Below, one piece after another: positions 25,823 through 35,867 of a stretch of DNA of 64,000 nucleotides. Numbering within the stretch: the stretch's first letter is position 1; each line of letters starts with the position of its first letter. A model generated the notes under the pieces. It worked only from the letters and a program-made list of their open reading frames with translations, was not told the origin of the DNA and ran no database searches. The translations under genes were made by a program, and so were the position numbers. The stretch is from Klenkia marina (lineage in GTDB: Bacteria; Actinomycetota; Actinomycetes; Mycobacteriales; Geodermatophilaceae): assembly GCF_900101025.1 (NCBI RefSeq), contig NZ_FMUH01000001.1:558001-622000 (forward strand). Reading direction: 5' to 3'.

Positions 25823-26632
25823 ATGAGCCGCGACGAGCCCCGCAGTGCGGTGTTCTTCGACCTGGACAAGACCGTCATCGCCAAGTCCAGCACCCTGGCC
25901 TTCGGCCGGCCGTTCTTCGAGGGCGGCCTGATCAACCGGCGCGCGGTGCTCAAGAGCGCCTACGCGCAGTTCGTGTTCTCCCTGGCCGGTGCCGACGCGG
26001 TGCAGATGGAGCGCATGCGCGCCCAGATCACCGCGATGTGCACCGGGTGGAGCGTCGACACGGTGCACGAGATCGTGCGGGAGACCCTGCACACCATCGT
26101 CGACCCGCTGGTCTACGCCGAGGCGGTGGACCTCATCGAGGCGCACCGGGCGGCCGGCCGCGAGGTGGTCATCGTCTCCAGCAGCGGTGCCGAGATGGTC
26201 GAGCCGATCGGCGAGATGCTGGGCGTCGACCGGGTGGTCGCCACCCGCATGGTCGTGGTCGAGGGCCGCTACACCGGCGAGATCGAGTTCTACGCCTACG
26301 GCGAGGGCAAGGCCCAGGCCATGCGCGAGGTCGCCGCCGAGCGGGGCTACGACCTGGCCGACTGCCACGCCTACTCCGACTCGATCACCGACGTCCCGAT
26401 GCTCATGGCCGTCGGGCACCCCACCGCCGTCAACCCCGACCGGGGCCTGCGCAGGGCGGCGACCGACCACGGCTGGCCGGTGCTGGAGTTCCGCCGTCCG
26501 GTGGCCCTGAGCTCGCGCTCGGTGCAGCGCGGCCAGGTGGTCACCGGCGCCGCGGTGGGCGTGGGCGCCGCCGTCGCCGGGCTGGCCTGGTACGTGCGTC
26601 GCCGGGCGCTGGGCACGGCCCGCGGGGCCTGA
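25823..26632 (+). CDS. HAD-IB family phosphatase with C-terminal membrane segment
   Basis: A 269-residue SerB-like HAD phosphatase. Motif I is FFDLDKT (DxDxT), motif II is IVSSSG, and motif III/IV is YGEGKAQAM...SDSITDVPML. The C-terminal ~30 residues contain one hydrophobic helix ending in RRRALG, suggesting membrane tethering. The family includes phosphoserine and lysophospholipid phosphatases; the substrate is not set by sequence. It corresponds to Rv3661, which also borders the ssd locus. A TAGCCT -10 box at 25809-25814 lies 8 bases before ATG, so the message may be nearly leaderless. Its stop overlaps the kinase start (TGATG). Confidence 0.87.
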   Translation: MSRDEPRSAVFFDLDKTVIAKSSTLAFGRPFFEGGLINRRAVLKSAYAQFVFSLAGADAVQMERMRAQITAMCTGWSVDTVHEIVRETLHTIVDPLVYAEAVDLIEAHRAAGREVVIVSSSGAEMVEPIGEMLGVDRVVATRMVVVEGRYTGEIEFYAYGEGKAQAMREVAAERGYDLADCHAYSDSITDVPMLMAVGHPTAVNPDRGLRRAATDHGWPVLEFRRPVALSSRSVQRGQVVTGAAVGVGAAVAGLAWYVRRRALGTARGA

Positions 26633-27744
26633 TGTCCGTCCCGCTCCGGCACCGCGACCTGCTCGCCCCGCTGTGGCGGGTGGTGGTGGCCTTCCGGCTG
26701 GTCTCCTGGGTGCTCGCCGTGGCCGGCTGGTTCCGCGAGCGCGACGACTACCCCGGGATGGTCGCGCCGCTGGCGGTGCTGGCCGCCATGGGCATCTGGA
26801 CCGGCGTGGTCACCGTCGCCCACAGCCGTGCCGCCGGGCGGCGCACCCGCATGACCCTGCTCGACCTCGGTGTCACCGTGCTGCTGCTGGCCGCCACGGT
26901 CACCACCCAGCCCGAGGGCGCCTTCGGCCAGGGCGCACCCATCGTGACCTCGATCTGGGTGGCCGGGCCGGCCCTGGCCATGGCGTTGGCCCGCGGGCGC
27001 GGCGGTGGGCTGGCCGGGGCGCTGGTGGTGTGGGCCGCCGTCACGTTCCTGCGCGGGTACGTCGGCGACCGCGAGGTCTTCAACCTGACTCTGCTGGTGC
27101 TCGTCTCGGTGCTGCTCGGCTACGCCGCGACCATCACCCGGGCCGCCGAGCTGGCCCTGCGGGAAGCCGCCGCTGCGCAGGCCGCGTCGGCCGAGCGCGA
27201 GCGACTGGGCCGCGCGGTGCACGACGGCGTGCTCCAGGTGCTGGCCGCCGTCCGGCGCCGGGGCGTCGACCCCGAGCTGACCCGGCTGGCCGCCGAGCAG
27301 GAGGTCGCCCTCCGAGGCCTGCTCACCACCGGGCCCGAGGTGGCCGTGGGCACCGCCGACCTGGGGACGGCGCTGCGGCTGCTGGCCACCCCCGACGTCG
27401 AGGTCGCGGGCCCCGCCGAACCCGTCGAGCTGCCGGCGCAGACCACCGCCGAGCTCACCGCCGCGGTGCGCGAGGCCCTGGCCAACACCGCCGAGCACGC
27501 CCCTGGCGCCCGGTCGTGGGTCTCGCTCGAGCCGGCCGACGACGAGGTGGTCGTGGTGGTGCGCGACGACGGCCCCGGCATCCCCGACGGCCGGCTCTCC
27601 GCCGCGGTCGACGAGGGCCACCACGGCGTGCGCTCCTCGATCTGCGGCAGGCTGGCCGACCTGGGCGGCACCGCCGACCTGCACACCGGCCCGGGCCAGG
27701 GCACCGAGTGGGAGCTCACGATCCCGAGGGGGACCGATCGATGA
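26632..27744 (+). CDS. MacS-type sensor histidine kinase
   Basis: A 370-residue membrane sensor kinase. About five hydrophobic segments span residues 15-165. The HisKA_3 box ERERLGRAVHDG has the phosphorylated histidine at H197, and the HATPase region has a shortened N box (EALANTAEHA) and G box DDGPGIPD. There is no extracytoplasmic domain, so the stimulus is likely sensed in the membrane. It is coupled by ATGA to the response regulator that follows and by TGATG to the HAD gene before it. Confidence 0.88.
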   Translation: MSVPLRHRDLLAPLWRVVVAFRLVSWVLAVAGWFRERDDYPGMVAPLAVLAAMGIWTGVVTVAHSRAAGRRTRMTLLDLGVTVLLLAATVTTQPEGAFGQGAPIVTSIWVAGPALAMALARGRGGGLAGALVVWAAVTFLRGYVGDREVFNLTLLVLVSVLLGYAATITRAAELALREAAAAQAASAERERLGRAVHDGVLQVLAAVRRRGVDPELTRLAAEQEVALRGLLTTGPEVAVGTADLGTALRLLATPDVEVAGPAEPVELPAQTTAELTAAVREALANTAEHAPGARSWVSLEPADDEVVVVVRDDGPGIPDGRLSAAVDEGHHGVRSSICGRLADLGGTADLHTGPGQGTEWELTIPRGTDR

Positions 27745-28388
27745 CGACGGTGATGGTGGTCGACGACCACCCGATGTGGCGCGAGGCCGTGGAGCGCGAC
27801 CTGGTGGCCCGCGGCTTCGAGGTGGTCGCCACGGCGGGCGACGCCGGTTCCGCGGTGCGCCGGGCCCAGGCCGTGCGCCCCGACGTGGTGGTGATGGACC
27901 TCCAGCTCGGTGAGACCTCCGGGGTCGACGCCACCCGCGACGTCGTCGCCGCGCTGCCGACCACCCGGGTGCTGGTGCTGTCGGCCAGTGCCGAGCAGGC
28001 CGACGTCCTCGAGGCGGTCAAGGCCGGCGCCTCGGGCTACCTGGTGAAGTCGGCGTCGGCCGACGAGCTGGCCGACGCGGTGACCCGCACGGCCGCCGGC
28101 GACGCCGTGTTCTCCGCCGGGCTGGCCGGGCTGCTGCTGGGTGAGTACCGGCGCCTGCAGTCAGGACCGGACGACGGCGCCCCCCGGCTGACCGAGCGCG
28201 AGACCGAGGTGCTGAAGCTGGTCAGCCGCGGGCTGTCGGCCAAGGCGATCGCCGAGCGGCTGGTGCTGAGCCACCGCACCGTGGAGAACCACGTGCAGAA
28301 CACCCTGCGCAAGCTGCAGCTGCACAACCGGGTGGAGCTGACCCGGTACGCGATCGAGCACGGGCTCACCGACCCCGACTCTGCATGA
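27741..28388 (+). CDS. NarL/LuxR-family response regulator
   Basis: A 215-residue two-component regulator. The receiver has DD at residues 8-9, the phosphoacceptor D53 in VVMDLQLGE and the conserved lysine in YLVKS. A LuxR-type HTH follows at about residues 148-205 (LTERETEVLKLVSRGLSAKA). The cognate kinase gene overlaps directly upstream. Targets are unknown; the neighbouring HAD and argG genes are candidates only by position. Confidence 0.92.
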   Translation: MTTVMVVDDHPMWREAVERDLVARGFEVVATAGDAGSAVRRAQAVRPDVVVMDLQLGETSGVDATRDVVAALPTTRVLVLSASAEQADVLEAVKAGASGYLVKSASADELADAVTRTAAGDAVFSAGLAGLLLGEYRRLQSGPDDGAPRLTERETEVLKLVSRGLSAKAIAERLVLSHRTVENHVQNTLRKLQLHNRVELTRYAIEHGLTDPDSA

Positions 28389-28405
28389 CCATGCGTCAGC
28401 GTGCA

Positions 28406-29830
<1,425 letters not shown>

Positions 29831-29857
29831 CGACGGACCCCGTCGGATACTGCTGCC

Positions 29858-30283
29858 GTGGACTGGTGGCAGGTCGTGCTCGGGGTGCTCGCCGGCGTGC
29901 TGGTGGTCTACGTCGTCCTGCTGGGACTGCTGTGGGCCTACGCGCGCCGGCACCCGGACACGGTCTCGGCCCGCGAGGCGCTGCGGCTGCTGCCCGACGT
30001 CGTCCGACTGGTGAAGCGCCTGGCCGGTGACGGTTCCCTGCCCCGCGGCGTGCGGATCAGGCTCGGCCTGCTGCTGGTCTACCTCGCCTCGCCGCTGGAC
30101 CTCGTGCCCGACGTCGTCCCGGTGATCGGGTACGCCGACGACGCCGTGGTCGTGGCGCTGGTGCTGCGCTCGGTGGTGCGGGCCGCCGGTCCCGGTGCGC
30201 TCGACCGGCACTGGCCCGGCAGCCCGACCGGCCTCGAGCTGGTGCGCCGGCTGGCCGGGGTCAGCGCCGCAGGGCCTGCCTGA
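29858..30283 (+). CDS. DUF1232 membrane protein (YkvA family)
   Basis: A 141-residue protein with an N-terminal hydrophobic helix (residues 5-27) and the DUF1232 core YLASPLDLVPDVVPVIGYADDAVVV near residue 75, which contains the second hydrophobic region. Function unknown. A -10-like GATACT at 29846-29851 lies 6 bases before the GTG start, another leaderless pattern. Its 3' end overlaps the convergent aldo/keto reductase gene by 23 bases. Confidence 0.82.
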   Translation: MDWWQVVLGVLAGVLVVYVVLLGLLWAYARRHPDTVSAREALRLLPDVVRLVKRLAGDGSLPRGVRIRLGLLLVYLASPLDLVPDVVPVIGYADDAVVVALVLRSVVRAAGPGALDRHWPGSPTGLELVRRLAGVSAAGPA

Positions 30284-31328
30284 GCCTGCCCAGCACCGGC
30301 GCCGCACCGTCCTTGGCCCGCCCGAGCAGCGGACCGGCCTCGCTGCGGGCCCGCTCCAGCAGGGGCCCGGCCTCCTCCTTGGCCCGCTCCACCAGCGTGG
30401 GGACGGCGGCCTGCGGTGTGAACGCCCGGGCGGCCGCGGTCAGGGCGGCCACCTCGTCGGGCGCCAGCTCGAGGTCGGCGGCAGCGGCGTTGAACTCCAG
30501 CTGCTCGACGCTCGAGGCACCCGGGATCGCCACGGTGCGCGGCTGGGCGAGCAGCCAGGCCAGCGCCGCCTGCGCGGGGGCGACGTCGTGGGCGTCGGCG
30601 ACCTCGCGCAGCACCGAGAGCAGCGGCTCGACGCGGCGCAGGTTCTCCGTGCCGAACAGCTTGTTCATCGCCCGCACCCCGCCCGGGCGGTGGTCCACGC
30701 CGTACTTCCCGCCGAGCAGCCCCTGGGCGAGCGGGCTGTAGGCGATGACCAGGCGGTCGTGCGCGTCGGCGAAGGGCACCAGGTCCTCCAGCGGGCCGGC
30801 GGCGGCGAGGGAGAACTCGACCTGGTTGCTGATGACCGGGCGGCCCAACGCCTCGTCGGCCAGCTGCCAGCGCTCGAGGCTGTAGTTCGAGACGCCCACG
30901 GCACCGATGCGGCCCTCGTCGAGCAGGGCGCCCATGCCCTTCATGGTCACGGTGTCCGGGACGACGGGGTTGGGCTGGTGCACCTGGTACAGCGGGATCC
31001 GCCGCACACCGAGGCGCTGCGCACTGCCCTGCCACGCCTTGCGCACCAGCTTCGGGAAGGGCGCGACGGGCAGCACCTTCGACGTCAGGACGACGTCGTC
31101 GCGGTCGTCGGCCAACGCCGCGCCGAGGATCCGCTCGCTCTTCCCGGGTCCGTACACCTCGGCGGTGTCGAACAGGGTGATGCCCAGCTCGAGGGCACGC
31201 CGCACGATGGCCGTGGCACCGGCGTCGGCGTAGTCGTCGCCGTAGCCCCATTCCCGCGACCCGAACTGCCAGGTGCCCAGCCCGATCCGCGAGACGGGAC
31301 CGAGGCCATCGACGTCGAGTGAACGCAT
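30261..31328 (-). CDS. Aldo/keto reductase with 11-residue repeat tail
   Basis: A 355-residue NADPH-dependent oxidoreductase. The catalytic set is visible: Asp and Tyr in FDTAEVYGPGKSE, Lys in VLTSKVL and His in YQVHQPN. The final ~44 residues are unusual: four 11-residue units (LVERAKEEAGP, LLERARSEAGP, LLGRAKDGAAP, VLGRLRQALRR) that should form a long amphipathic helix. This is not part of the AKR fold and resembles LEA/apolipoprotein-type repeats. The ATG at 31328 is fixed by GGGGGAGGGC directly upstream. Substrate unknown. Confidence 0.88.
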   Translation of the reverse strand: MRSLDVDGLGPVSRIGLGTWQFGSREWGYGDDYADAGATAIVRRALELGITLFDTAEVYGPGKSERILGAALADDRDDVVLTSKVLPVAPFPKLVRKAWQGSAQRLGVRRIPLYQVHQPNPVVPDTVTMKGMGALLDEGRIGAVGVSNYSLERWQLADEALGRPVISNQVEFSLAAAGPLEDLVPFADAHDRLVIAYSPLAQGLLGGKYGVDHRPGGVRAMNKLFGTENLRRVEPLLSVLREVADAHDVAPAQAALAWLLAQPRTVAIPGASSVEQLEFNAAAADLELAPDEVAALTAAARAFTPQAAVPTLVERAKEEAGPLLERARSEAGPLLGRAKDGAAPVLGRLRQALRR

Positions 31329-31404
31329 GCCCTCCCCCTGCCCACGTCGCCGACTGCTCACCCCTCCGGTTCCACCGAGTGCGGAAGCGCGGGCGCGGCG
31401 AGCG

Positions 31405-32232
31405 CTAGCCGCGGAGGAGGGACTCGCAGATGGCGAGGCCCTCGACGGCGCCGAGCTCGGTCGCGCGGGCGCAGTGGGCCAGCCAGCCGGCCACGCCCTC
31501 CGCCGTCCCGCTGCGGTAGCCCGCCAGCGCCGCGGCGTAGGCATCGGCGCCCAGCTCGGCGAAGCCCACCTCGGGCACCGAGACGGCCTTGGGGTCCAGG
31601 CCGCGGGCGATGCCGGTGAGCCGGCCGGCGGCGCGGGCCACCACCCCGCTGCCGGCGACGAACGGCTCGACTGCGGCCAGCTCGCCGTGCACCACCGCGG
31701 CGATGAGCACCGCAGGGGCCGACGTCGCACCGGTGACCAGCGAGAAGACCCCACCCAGCCGGGCGCCCGCGTGCGCGGCGGGGCGGCCGAGGTCGGCGGG
31801 GGCCACGAGGTCGGCGGCGGCGAGCACGTGCATGCGGGCCAGCACCTGGCCGGGCGCCCGGTCCCAGGTCTCGACCATCGAGCCCAGCGCCACCGACACG
31901 CGCAGCGCCCCCTGCAGCGTGGGCTCGCTGACGTCGCCGGAGCGCACCTGGGCCAGCGGGACGTCGACGCCCTCCAGCGACGCCGAGGCACGGGCCCCGC
32001 GCAGCGCGGACTCCGAGCTCACCCCGGCGGACTCGCGGCGCAGCACCTTGTGGCCGAGCAGCCGGTCGACCGCGGTGCGGGCGGCATCGGCCGCGTCGCG
32101 CACGCCGGGCAGGTCGAGCAGGGGGGCCAGCGGGTCCGGGCCGGTGGGCCGGGTCGTCCGCGGGGCGCCGCGGCGGGCGCCCAGGGCCGCGGCGCCGGGG
32201 CCGTCCGTCGGGGGCCGCATCGGGATCGTCAC
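31405..32232 (-). CDS. Fic-like protein with degenerate catalytic motif (often annotated oxidoreductase)
   Basis: A 275-residue helical protein resembling Fic-domain proteins. SASLEG (83-88) fits the Fic inhibitory motif (S/T)xxxE(G/N). EPFVAGSGVVAR (189-200) aligns with the active-site motif HPFxxGNGRxxR, but the catalytic His is Glu, Asn is Ser and the phosphate-binding Arg is Val. AMPylation by the usual mechanism is therefore unlikely. Homologues in actinobacteria are commonly labelled oxidoreductase without clear basis. The GTG at 32232 is divergent from the histidine phosphatase with 36 bp between; an ATG at 32220 is an alternative start. Confidence 0.6.
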   Translation of the reverse strand: MTIPMRPPTDGPGAAALGARRGAPRTTRPTGPDPLAPLLDLPGVRDAADAARTAVDRLLGHKVLRRESAGVSSESALRGARASASLEGVDVPLAQVRSGDVSEPTLQGALRVSVALGSMVETWDRAPGQVLARMHVLAAADLVAPADLGRPAAHAGARLGGVFSLVTGATSAPAVLIAAVVHGELAAVEPFVAGSGVVARAAGRLTGIARGLDPKAVSVPEVGFAELGADAYAAALAGYRSGTAEGVAGWLAHCARATELGAVEGLAICESLLRG

Positions 32233-32268
32233 CCGCTGACGGTAACCAGGCCCCTAGGCTCCTCCGTG

Positions 32269-32805
32269 ATGACCACGCTCCTGCTCGTCCGCCACGGACA
32301 GAGCACCTGGAACGCCGCCGGCCTCATGCAGGGGCAGACGGCGCACGTGCCGTTGACCGAGCTGGGCCACGAGCAGGCCCGCGGAGCCGCCACCGAGCTC
32401 GCCCAGCTGCACCCCGGCGCGATGGTGGCCAGCGACCTGCACCGCGCCGTCCAGACCGCCGAGCACTGCATGGCCGCCACCGGGCGCCGCTTCACCACCA
32501 CGCCCGCGCTGCGGGAGCAGGGCTACGGGGTGCTGGAGGGCCGGCCCTCGCGCGAGCTGTGGGACGTCGTCGACTGGACCGACGTCCACTGGTCGGCCGA
32601 GGGCGGCGAGTCGCTGGCCCAGCTGCACGCCCGCGTGGCCGACTACCTGGGCCAGCTGCAGGCGCGGCCGCCGGCCGAGGTGGTCGCGCTGGTCACCCAC
32701 GGCGACACCATCCGGGCGGCGCAGGCCGTGGTCGCCGGCGACGGGCCCGAGGCGATGCCGCACACGACCCCGCACAACGGCTCGATCACCCGGCTCGAGC
32801 TGTGA
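32269..32805 (+). CDS. Histidine phosphatase family protein (possible alpha-ribazole phosphatase)
   Basis: A 178-residue phosphatase with the RHG catalytic motif (LLLVRHGQSTWN) and the second histidine in VTHGDTIR. It is the first gene of a tightly overlapping run with cobU and cobS, so removal of the 5'-phosphate from alpha-ribazole phosphate or adenosylcobalamin phosphate (CobC role) is an attractive guess. Sequence alone does not separate this from general phosphatases. A TAGGCT -10 box at 32255-32260 places the transcript start near GTG 32266, directly before the ATG at 32269; either may be used. Confidence 0.82.
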   Translation: MTTLLLVRHGQSTWNAAGLMQGQTAHVPLTELGHEQARGAATELAQLHPGAMVASDLHRAVQTAEHCMAATGRRFTTTPALREQGYGVLEGRPSRELWDVVDWTDVHWSAEGGESLAQLHARVADYLGQLQARPPAEVVALVTHGDTIRAAQAVVAGDGPEAMPHTTPHNGSITRLEL

Positions 32806-33323
32806 GCCGCACGCTGGTGCTCGGCGGCTCGCGGTCGGGCAAGTCCGCGCACGCCGAGTCCCTGCTCGAGGGGCACCCCGACGTCACCTACCTGGCCACC
32901 AGCGACCCCCGCCCGGACGACGCCGAGTGGCAGGAACGCATCGCCGCCCACCGTGCCCGCCGGCCGGCGACCTGGACGACGAAGGAGACGACCAACCCCG
33001 GCGAGCTCGTGCTGCCGGGCACCTACCTGGTCGACTCGGTGACCACCTGGGTCACCGCGATGATGGACGCCAGCGGGGTCTGGGACGGCGGTCAGCGCGC
33101 TCGTGACCGGCTTGCGCGGCGCGTCGACGAGCTGCTCGAGGCGTGGGTGATGACCCCGGCCCACGTGGTGGCGGTCAGCGACGAGGTGGGGCTCGGCGTG
33201 GTGCCGGAGACGGCCTCCGGGCGCATGTTCCGCGACGCCCTCGGCACGGTGAACCAGCGCCTGGCGGCCACGGCCGACGAGGTGTGGTTCGTCGTCGCCG
33301 GGCTGCCCCAGCGCCTGCGGTGA
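32802..33323 (+). CDS. cobU: Adenosylcobinamide kinase/adenosylcobinamide-phosphate guanylyltransferase
   Basis: A 173-residue bifunctional enzyme that phosphorylates adenosylcobinamide and transfers GMP to give adenosylcobinamide-GDP. The P-loop GGSRSGKS lies at residues 8-15. VDSVTTWVTAMM and the late SDEVGLGVVPETASGRMFRD are family signatures. The GTG start overlaps the phosphatase stop and the stop overlaps cobS, both as GTGA. Confidence 0.95.
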   Translation: MSRTLVLGGSRSGKSAHAESLLEGHPDVTYLATSDPRPDDAEWQERIAAHRARRPATWTTKETTNPGELVLPGTYLVDSVTTWVTAMMDASGVWDGGQRARDRLARRVDELLEAWVMTPAHVVAVSDEVGLGVVPETASGRMFRDALGTVNQRLAATADEVWFVVAGLPQRLR

Positions 33324-34066
33324 GGGCTGCCTTCGCCTGGCTGACCGTCGCCCGGGTGCCCGGCAACCCGTCGCCGCGCGGCGTGCTGCCGTGGGCGCCC
33401 CTGGTCGGTCTGGTGCTCGGCGACCTGGCGTCGCTGACCGGCTGGCTGGGCGCCCGGTACGCATCGCCCCTGGTCGGCGCGGTGCTGGCGGTGGCCATGC
33501 TCGCCTGGCTGACCCGTGGGCTGCACCTGGACGGGCTGGCCGACACCGCCGACGGACTGGGTCCCCTGCGCGGGCGCGAGCGGGCGCTGGAGGTGATGCG
33601 GGCCGGTGACGTCGGGCCGTTCGGCGTCGCCACCCTGGTGCTGACCCTGCTGCTCCAGGTCGCCTGCCTGGCCTCGCTGCTCACCGTCGACGGCGGCTGG
33701 CTGGCGCTGTGGACCGCGGTCGTCGCCGCCCGGGTGGCGATGGCGCGCTGCGGCCTGCCCGGGGTGCCGGTGGCCGCGGGCTCGTCGTTGGCCGCCGCCG
33801 TGGCGGGCACGGTGTCCCGCGTCTGGCTGGTGGGCTGCGCCGCGGTCGCCGTCCTGTGCGTGGTGGCCACGGCGTGGTGGCTGGGCGACCTCGGCCAGGG
33901 CGCACGGCTCGTCGCGGCCGGGGCGCTCGGGCTGGCCGCGGGCGAGGTGCTGCACCGCCGCGCCCGGGCCCGGCTGGGCGGGGTGAACGGCGACGTCATG
34001 GGCGCAGCCGGCGAGGTCACCGCGACCGCCACGCTGCTCGCCGCGCTGGTGCTGGTCGGCTGGTGA
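33320..34066 (+). CDS. cobS: Adenosylcobinamide-GDP ribazoletransferase (cobalamin synthase)
   Basis: A 248-residue polytopic membrane enzyme that joins adenosylcobinamide-GDP and alpha-ribazole, the last assembly step. GLHLDGLADTADGL near residue 70 is the acidic active-site motif, with GPFGVATLVLTLLLQ after it. The NGDVMGAAGEV segment near the C-terminus is also typical. It is translationally coupled to cobU upstream and pabBC downstream. The CobT enzyme supplying the lower ligand is not in this window. Confidence 0.94.
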   Translation: MRAAFAWLTVARVPGNPSPRGVLPWAPLVGLVLGDLASLTGWLGARYASPLVGAVLAVAMLAWLTRGLHLDGLADTADGLGPLRGRERALEVMRAGDVGPFGVATLVLTLLLQVACLASLLTVDGGWLALWTAVVAARVAMARCGLPGVPVAAGSSLAAAVAGTVSRVWLVGCAAVAVLCVVATAWWLGDLGQGARLVAAGALGLAAGEVLHRRARARLGGVNGDVMGAAGEVTATATLLAALVLVGW

Positions 34067-35805
34067 CCGCCCGGTTCGACGACCTGGTGGCCGGGACGGC
34101 GTGGCTGTTCCCGGCGCCCGCCGGGGTGGTCGTGGCCCGCACGGTCGCGCAGGTGCAGCCCGCGCTGCGGGAGGTCGAGGCAGCGGTCGCGGACGGGGCG
34201 TGGGCGCACGGCTTCCTGTCCTACGAGGCGGCGCCGGGGCTGGACCCGTCGCTCGCCGTCCGCGCACCCGAGGACGGCGACCCGCCGCTGGTCTGGTTCG
34301 CGCTGTCCGAGCGCCCCACCGCCGCCCCCGCGCTCGCCGACGGGGAGTCCACCGGCCCGTGGGTGCTCGACCGCACGGACGACGAGCACGCCCGGGCCGT
34401 GGCGCAGGTGCGGGCGCTGATCGCCGCCGGTGAGACCTACCAGGTGAACCTCACCGACCGGCTGCGCGCGCCCTGCGCCGACCCGGCCGCGCTCCACGCC
34501 GGCCTCGTGCGCGCCCAGCGCTGCGCGTACGGGGCACTGGTCGACACCGGCACGCACGTGGTCGCCTCAGCCAGCCCCGAGCTGTTCCTCGAGTGGTCCG
34601 GACGCCGGGTGCGCACCCGCCCGATGAAGGGGACGGCGGCGCGCGGCCGGACGACGGCCGAGGACGACGCGGCGGTGGCGCAGCTGCGCGCCAGCCCCAA
34701 GGAACGGGCCGAGAACCTGATGATCGTCGACCTGCTGCGCAACGACCTGGGCCGCGTGGCCGAGGTCGGCGGCGTCGAGGTGACCGAGCTGTTCACGGCC
34801 GAGCGGTACCCGACGGTGTGGCAGCTGGTCAGCGAGGTGCAGGCGACGCTGCGCCCCGACGTCGGCCTGGTCGAGCTGCTGGCGGCGACCTTCCCGTGCG
34901 GGTCGGTGACCGGGGCGCCCAAGGCCGCGGCGATGCGGGCGATCGCCGAGCTGGAGGCGTCGCCCCGCGGGGTCTACTGCGGGGCGGTGGGCTGGTTGGC
35001 GCCGCCCGGGGAGCCGGTGTCGGGGCGCTTGTCGGTCGCGATCCGGACGGCGGTGGTCGCGGGTGGGCAGGCGGTCTACGGCGCGGGCGGGGGCATCACC
35101 TGGAGCTCCGACGCCGCCGCCGAGCGCCGCGAGCTGCGCGCCAAGGCCGCGGTGCTGACCGCGCCGACCGGCGGGTTCGAGCTGCTGGAGACCCTGGGCC
35201 ACACCGCGGCCGGCGGGTTCACCCACCTGCCCGAGCACCTGGCCCGGCTGGCCGACTCGGCGGCGTACTGCGGCTTCGCCTGCGACCCGGTGGCGGTGCT
35301 GGCCGCGCTCGAGCAGGCCGTCGCGGGGCGGAGGTCGAGCCGGGTGCGGCTGACGCTGGACCGCGCGGGCCGGGTCACGGTCACCGTCACCGACCCGCCG
35401 GCGGCGACCGGCCCGGTGCGGTTGGCCGTGGACACGGTGCCGGTCGACGCCGCCAGCCCGTGGCTGCAGCACAAGACCACCCGCCGCGGCGTCTACACCG
35501 CCGCGGCCGCCCGCCACCCGGACGCCGACGACGTCGTGCTGGTGAACGAGCGCGGCGAGGTCACCGAGACCACGATCGCCACCCTCTGCGCGCGGCTCGA
35601 CGGCGACTGGTGGACCCCGCCGACGACGTCGGGCTGCCTGCCCGGCACCGCCCGCGCCCGGCTGCTGACCGACGGCGCACTGGCCGAGCGGGTGCTGACC
35701 GTCGCCGACCTGCACGCCGCCGACGAACTGGCGGTGGTCAGCTCGCTGCGGGGGTGGCGCTCCGCCGTCCTCCTCCCCGGCCCGGGGGTGGCCCGACGTC
35801 CCTGA
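34063..35805 (+). CDS. pabB: Fused aminodeoxychorismate synthase component I / aminodeoxychorismate lyase
   Basis: A 580-residue fusion. Residues ~1-365 form the chorismate-binding PabB domain; the RPMKGT motif carries the lysine that distinguishes ADC synthase from anthranilate synthase, and GSVTGAPK follows near 280-287. From about residue 371 (FELLETLGH) a class IV aminotransferase domain (PabC) continues, with the PLP lysine expected in LQHKTTRRG. Together they convert chorismate to p-aminobenzoate for folate once a PabA glutaminase supplies ammonia. It overlaps the cobS stop (GTGA), an odd folate gene in a cobalamin operon. Confidence 0.9.
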   Translation: MTARFDDLVAGTAWLFPAPAGVVVARTVAQVQPALREVEAAVADGAWAHGFLSYEAAPGLDPSLAVRAPEDGDPPLVWFALSERPTAAPALADGESTGPWVLDRTDDEHARAVAQVRALIAAGETYQVNLTDRLRAPCADPAALHAGLVRAQRCAYGALVDTGTHVVASASPELFLEWSGRRVRTRPMKGTAARGRTTAEDDAAVAQLRASPKERAENLMIVDLLRNDLGRVAEVGGVEVTELFTAERYPTVWQLVSEVQATLRPDVGLVELLAATFPCGSVTGAPKAAAMRAIAELEASPRGVYCGAVGWLAPPGEPVSGRLSVAIRTAVVAGGQAVYGAGGGITWSSDAAAERRELRAKAAVLTAPTGGFELLETLGHTAAGGFTHLPEHLARLADSAAYCGFACDPVAVLAALEQAVAGRRSSRVRLTLDRAGRVTVTVTDPPAATGPVRLAVDTVPVDAASPWLQHKTTRRGVYTAAAARHPDADDVVLVNERGEVTETTIATLCARLDGDWWTPPTTSGCLPGTARARLLTDGALAERVLTVADLHAADELAVVSSLRGWRSAVLLPGPGVARRP

Positions 35806-35867
35806 CGGTCTGTACACCGCCCATCAGCCGGCCACCGTCGGGGATGTCCGGCCACCCCGGCACGGGG

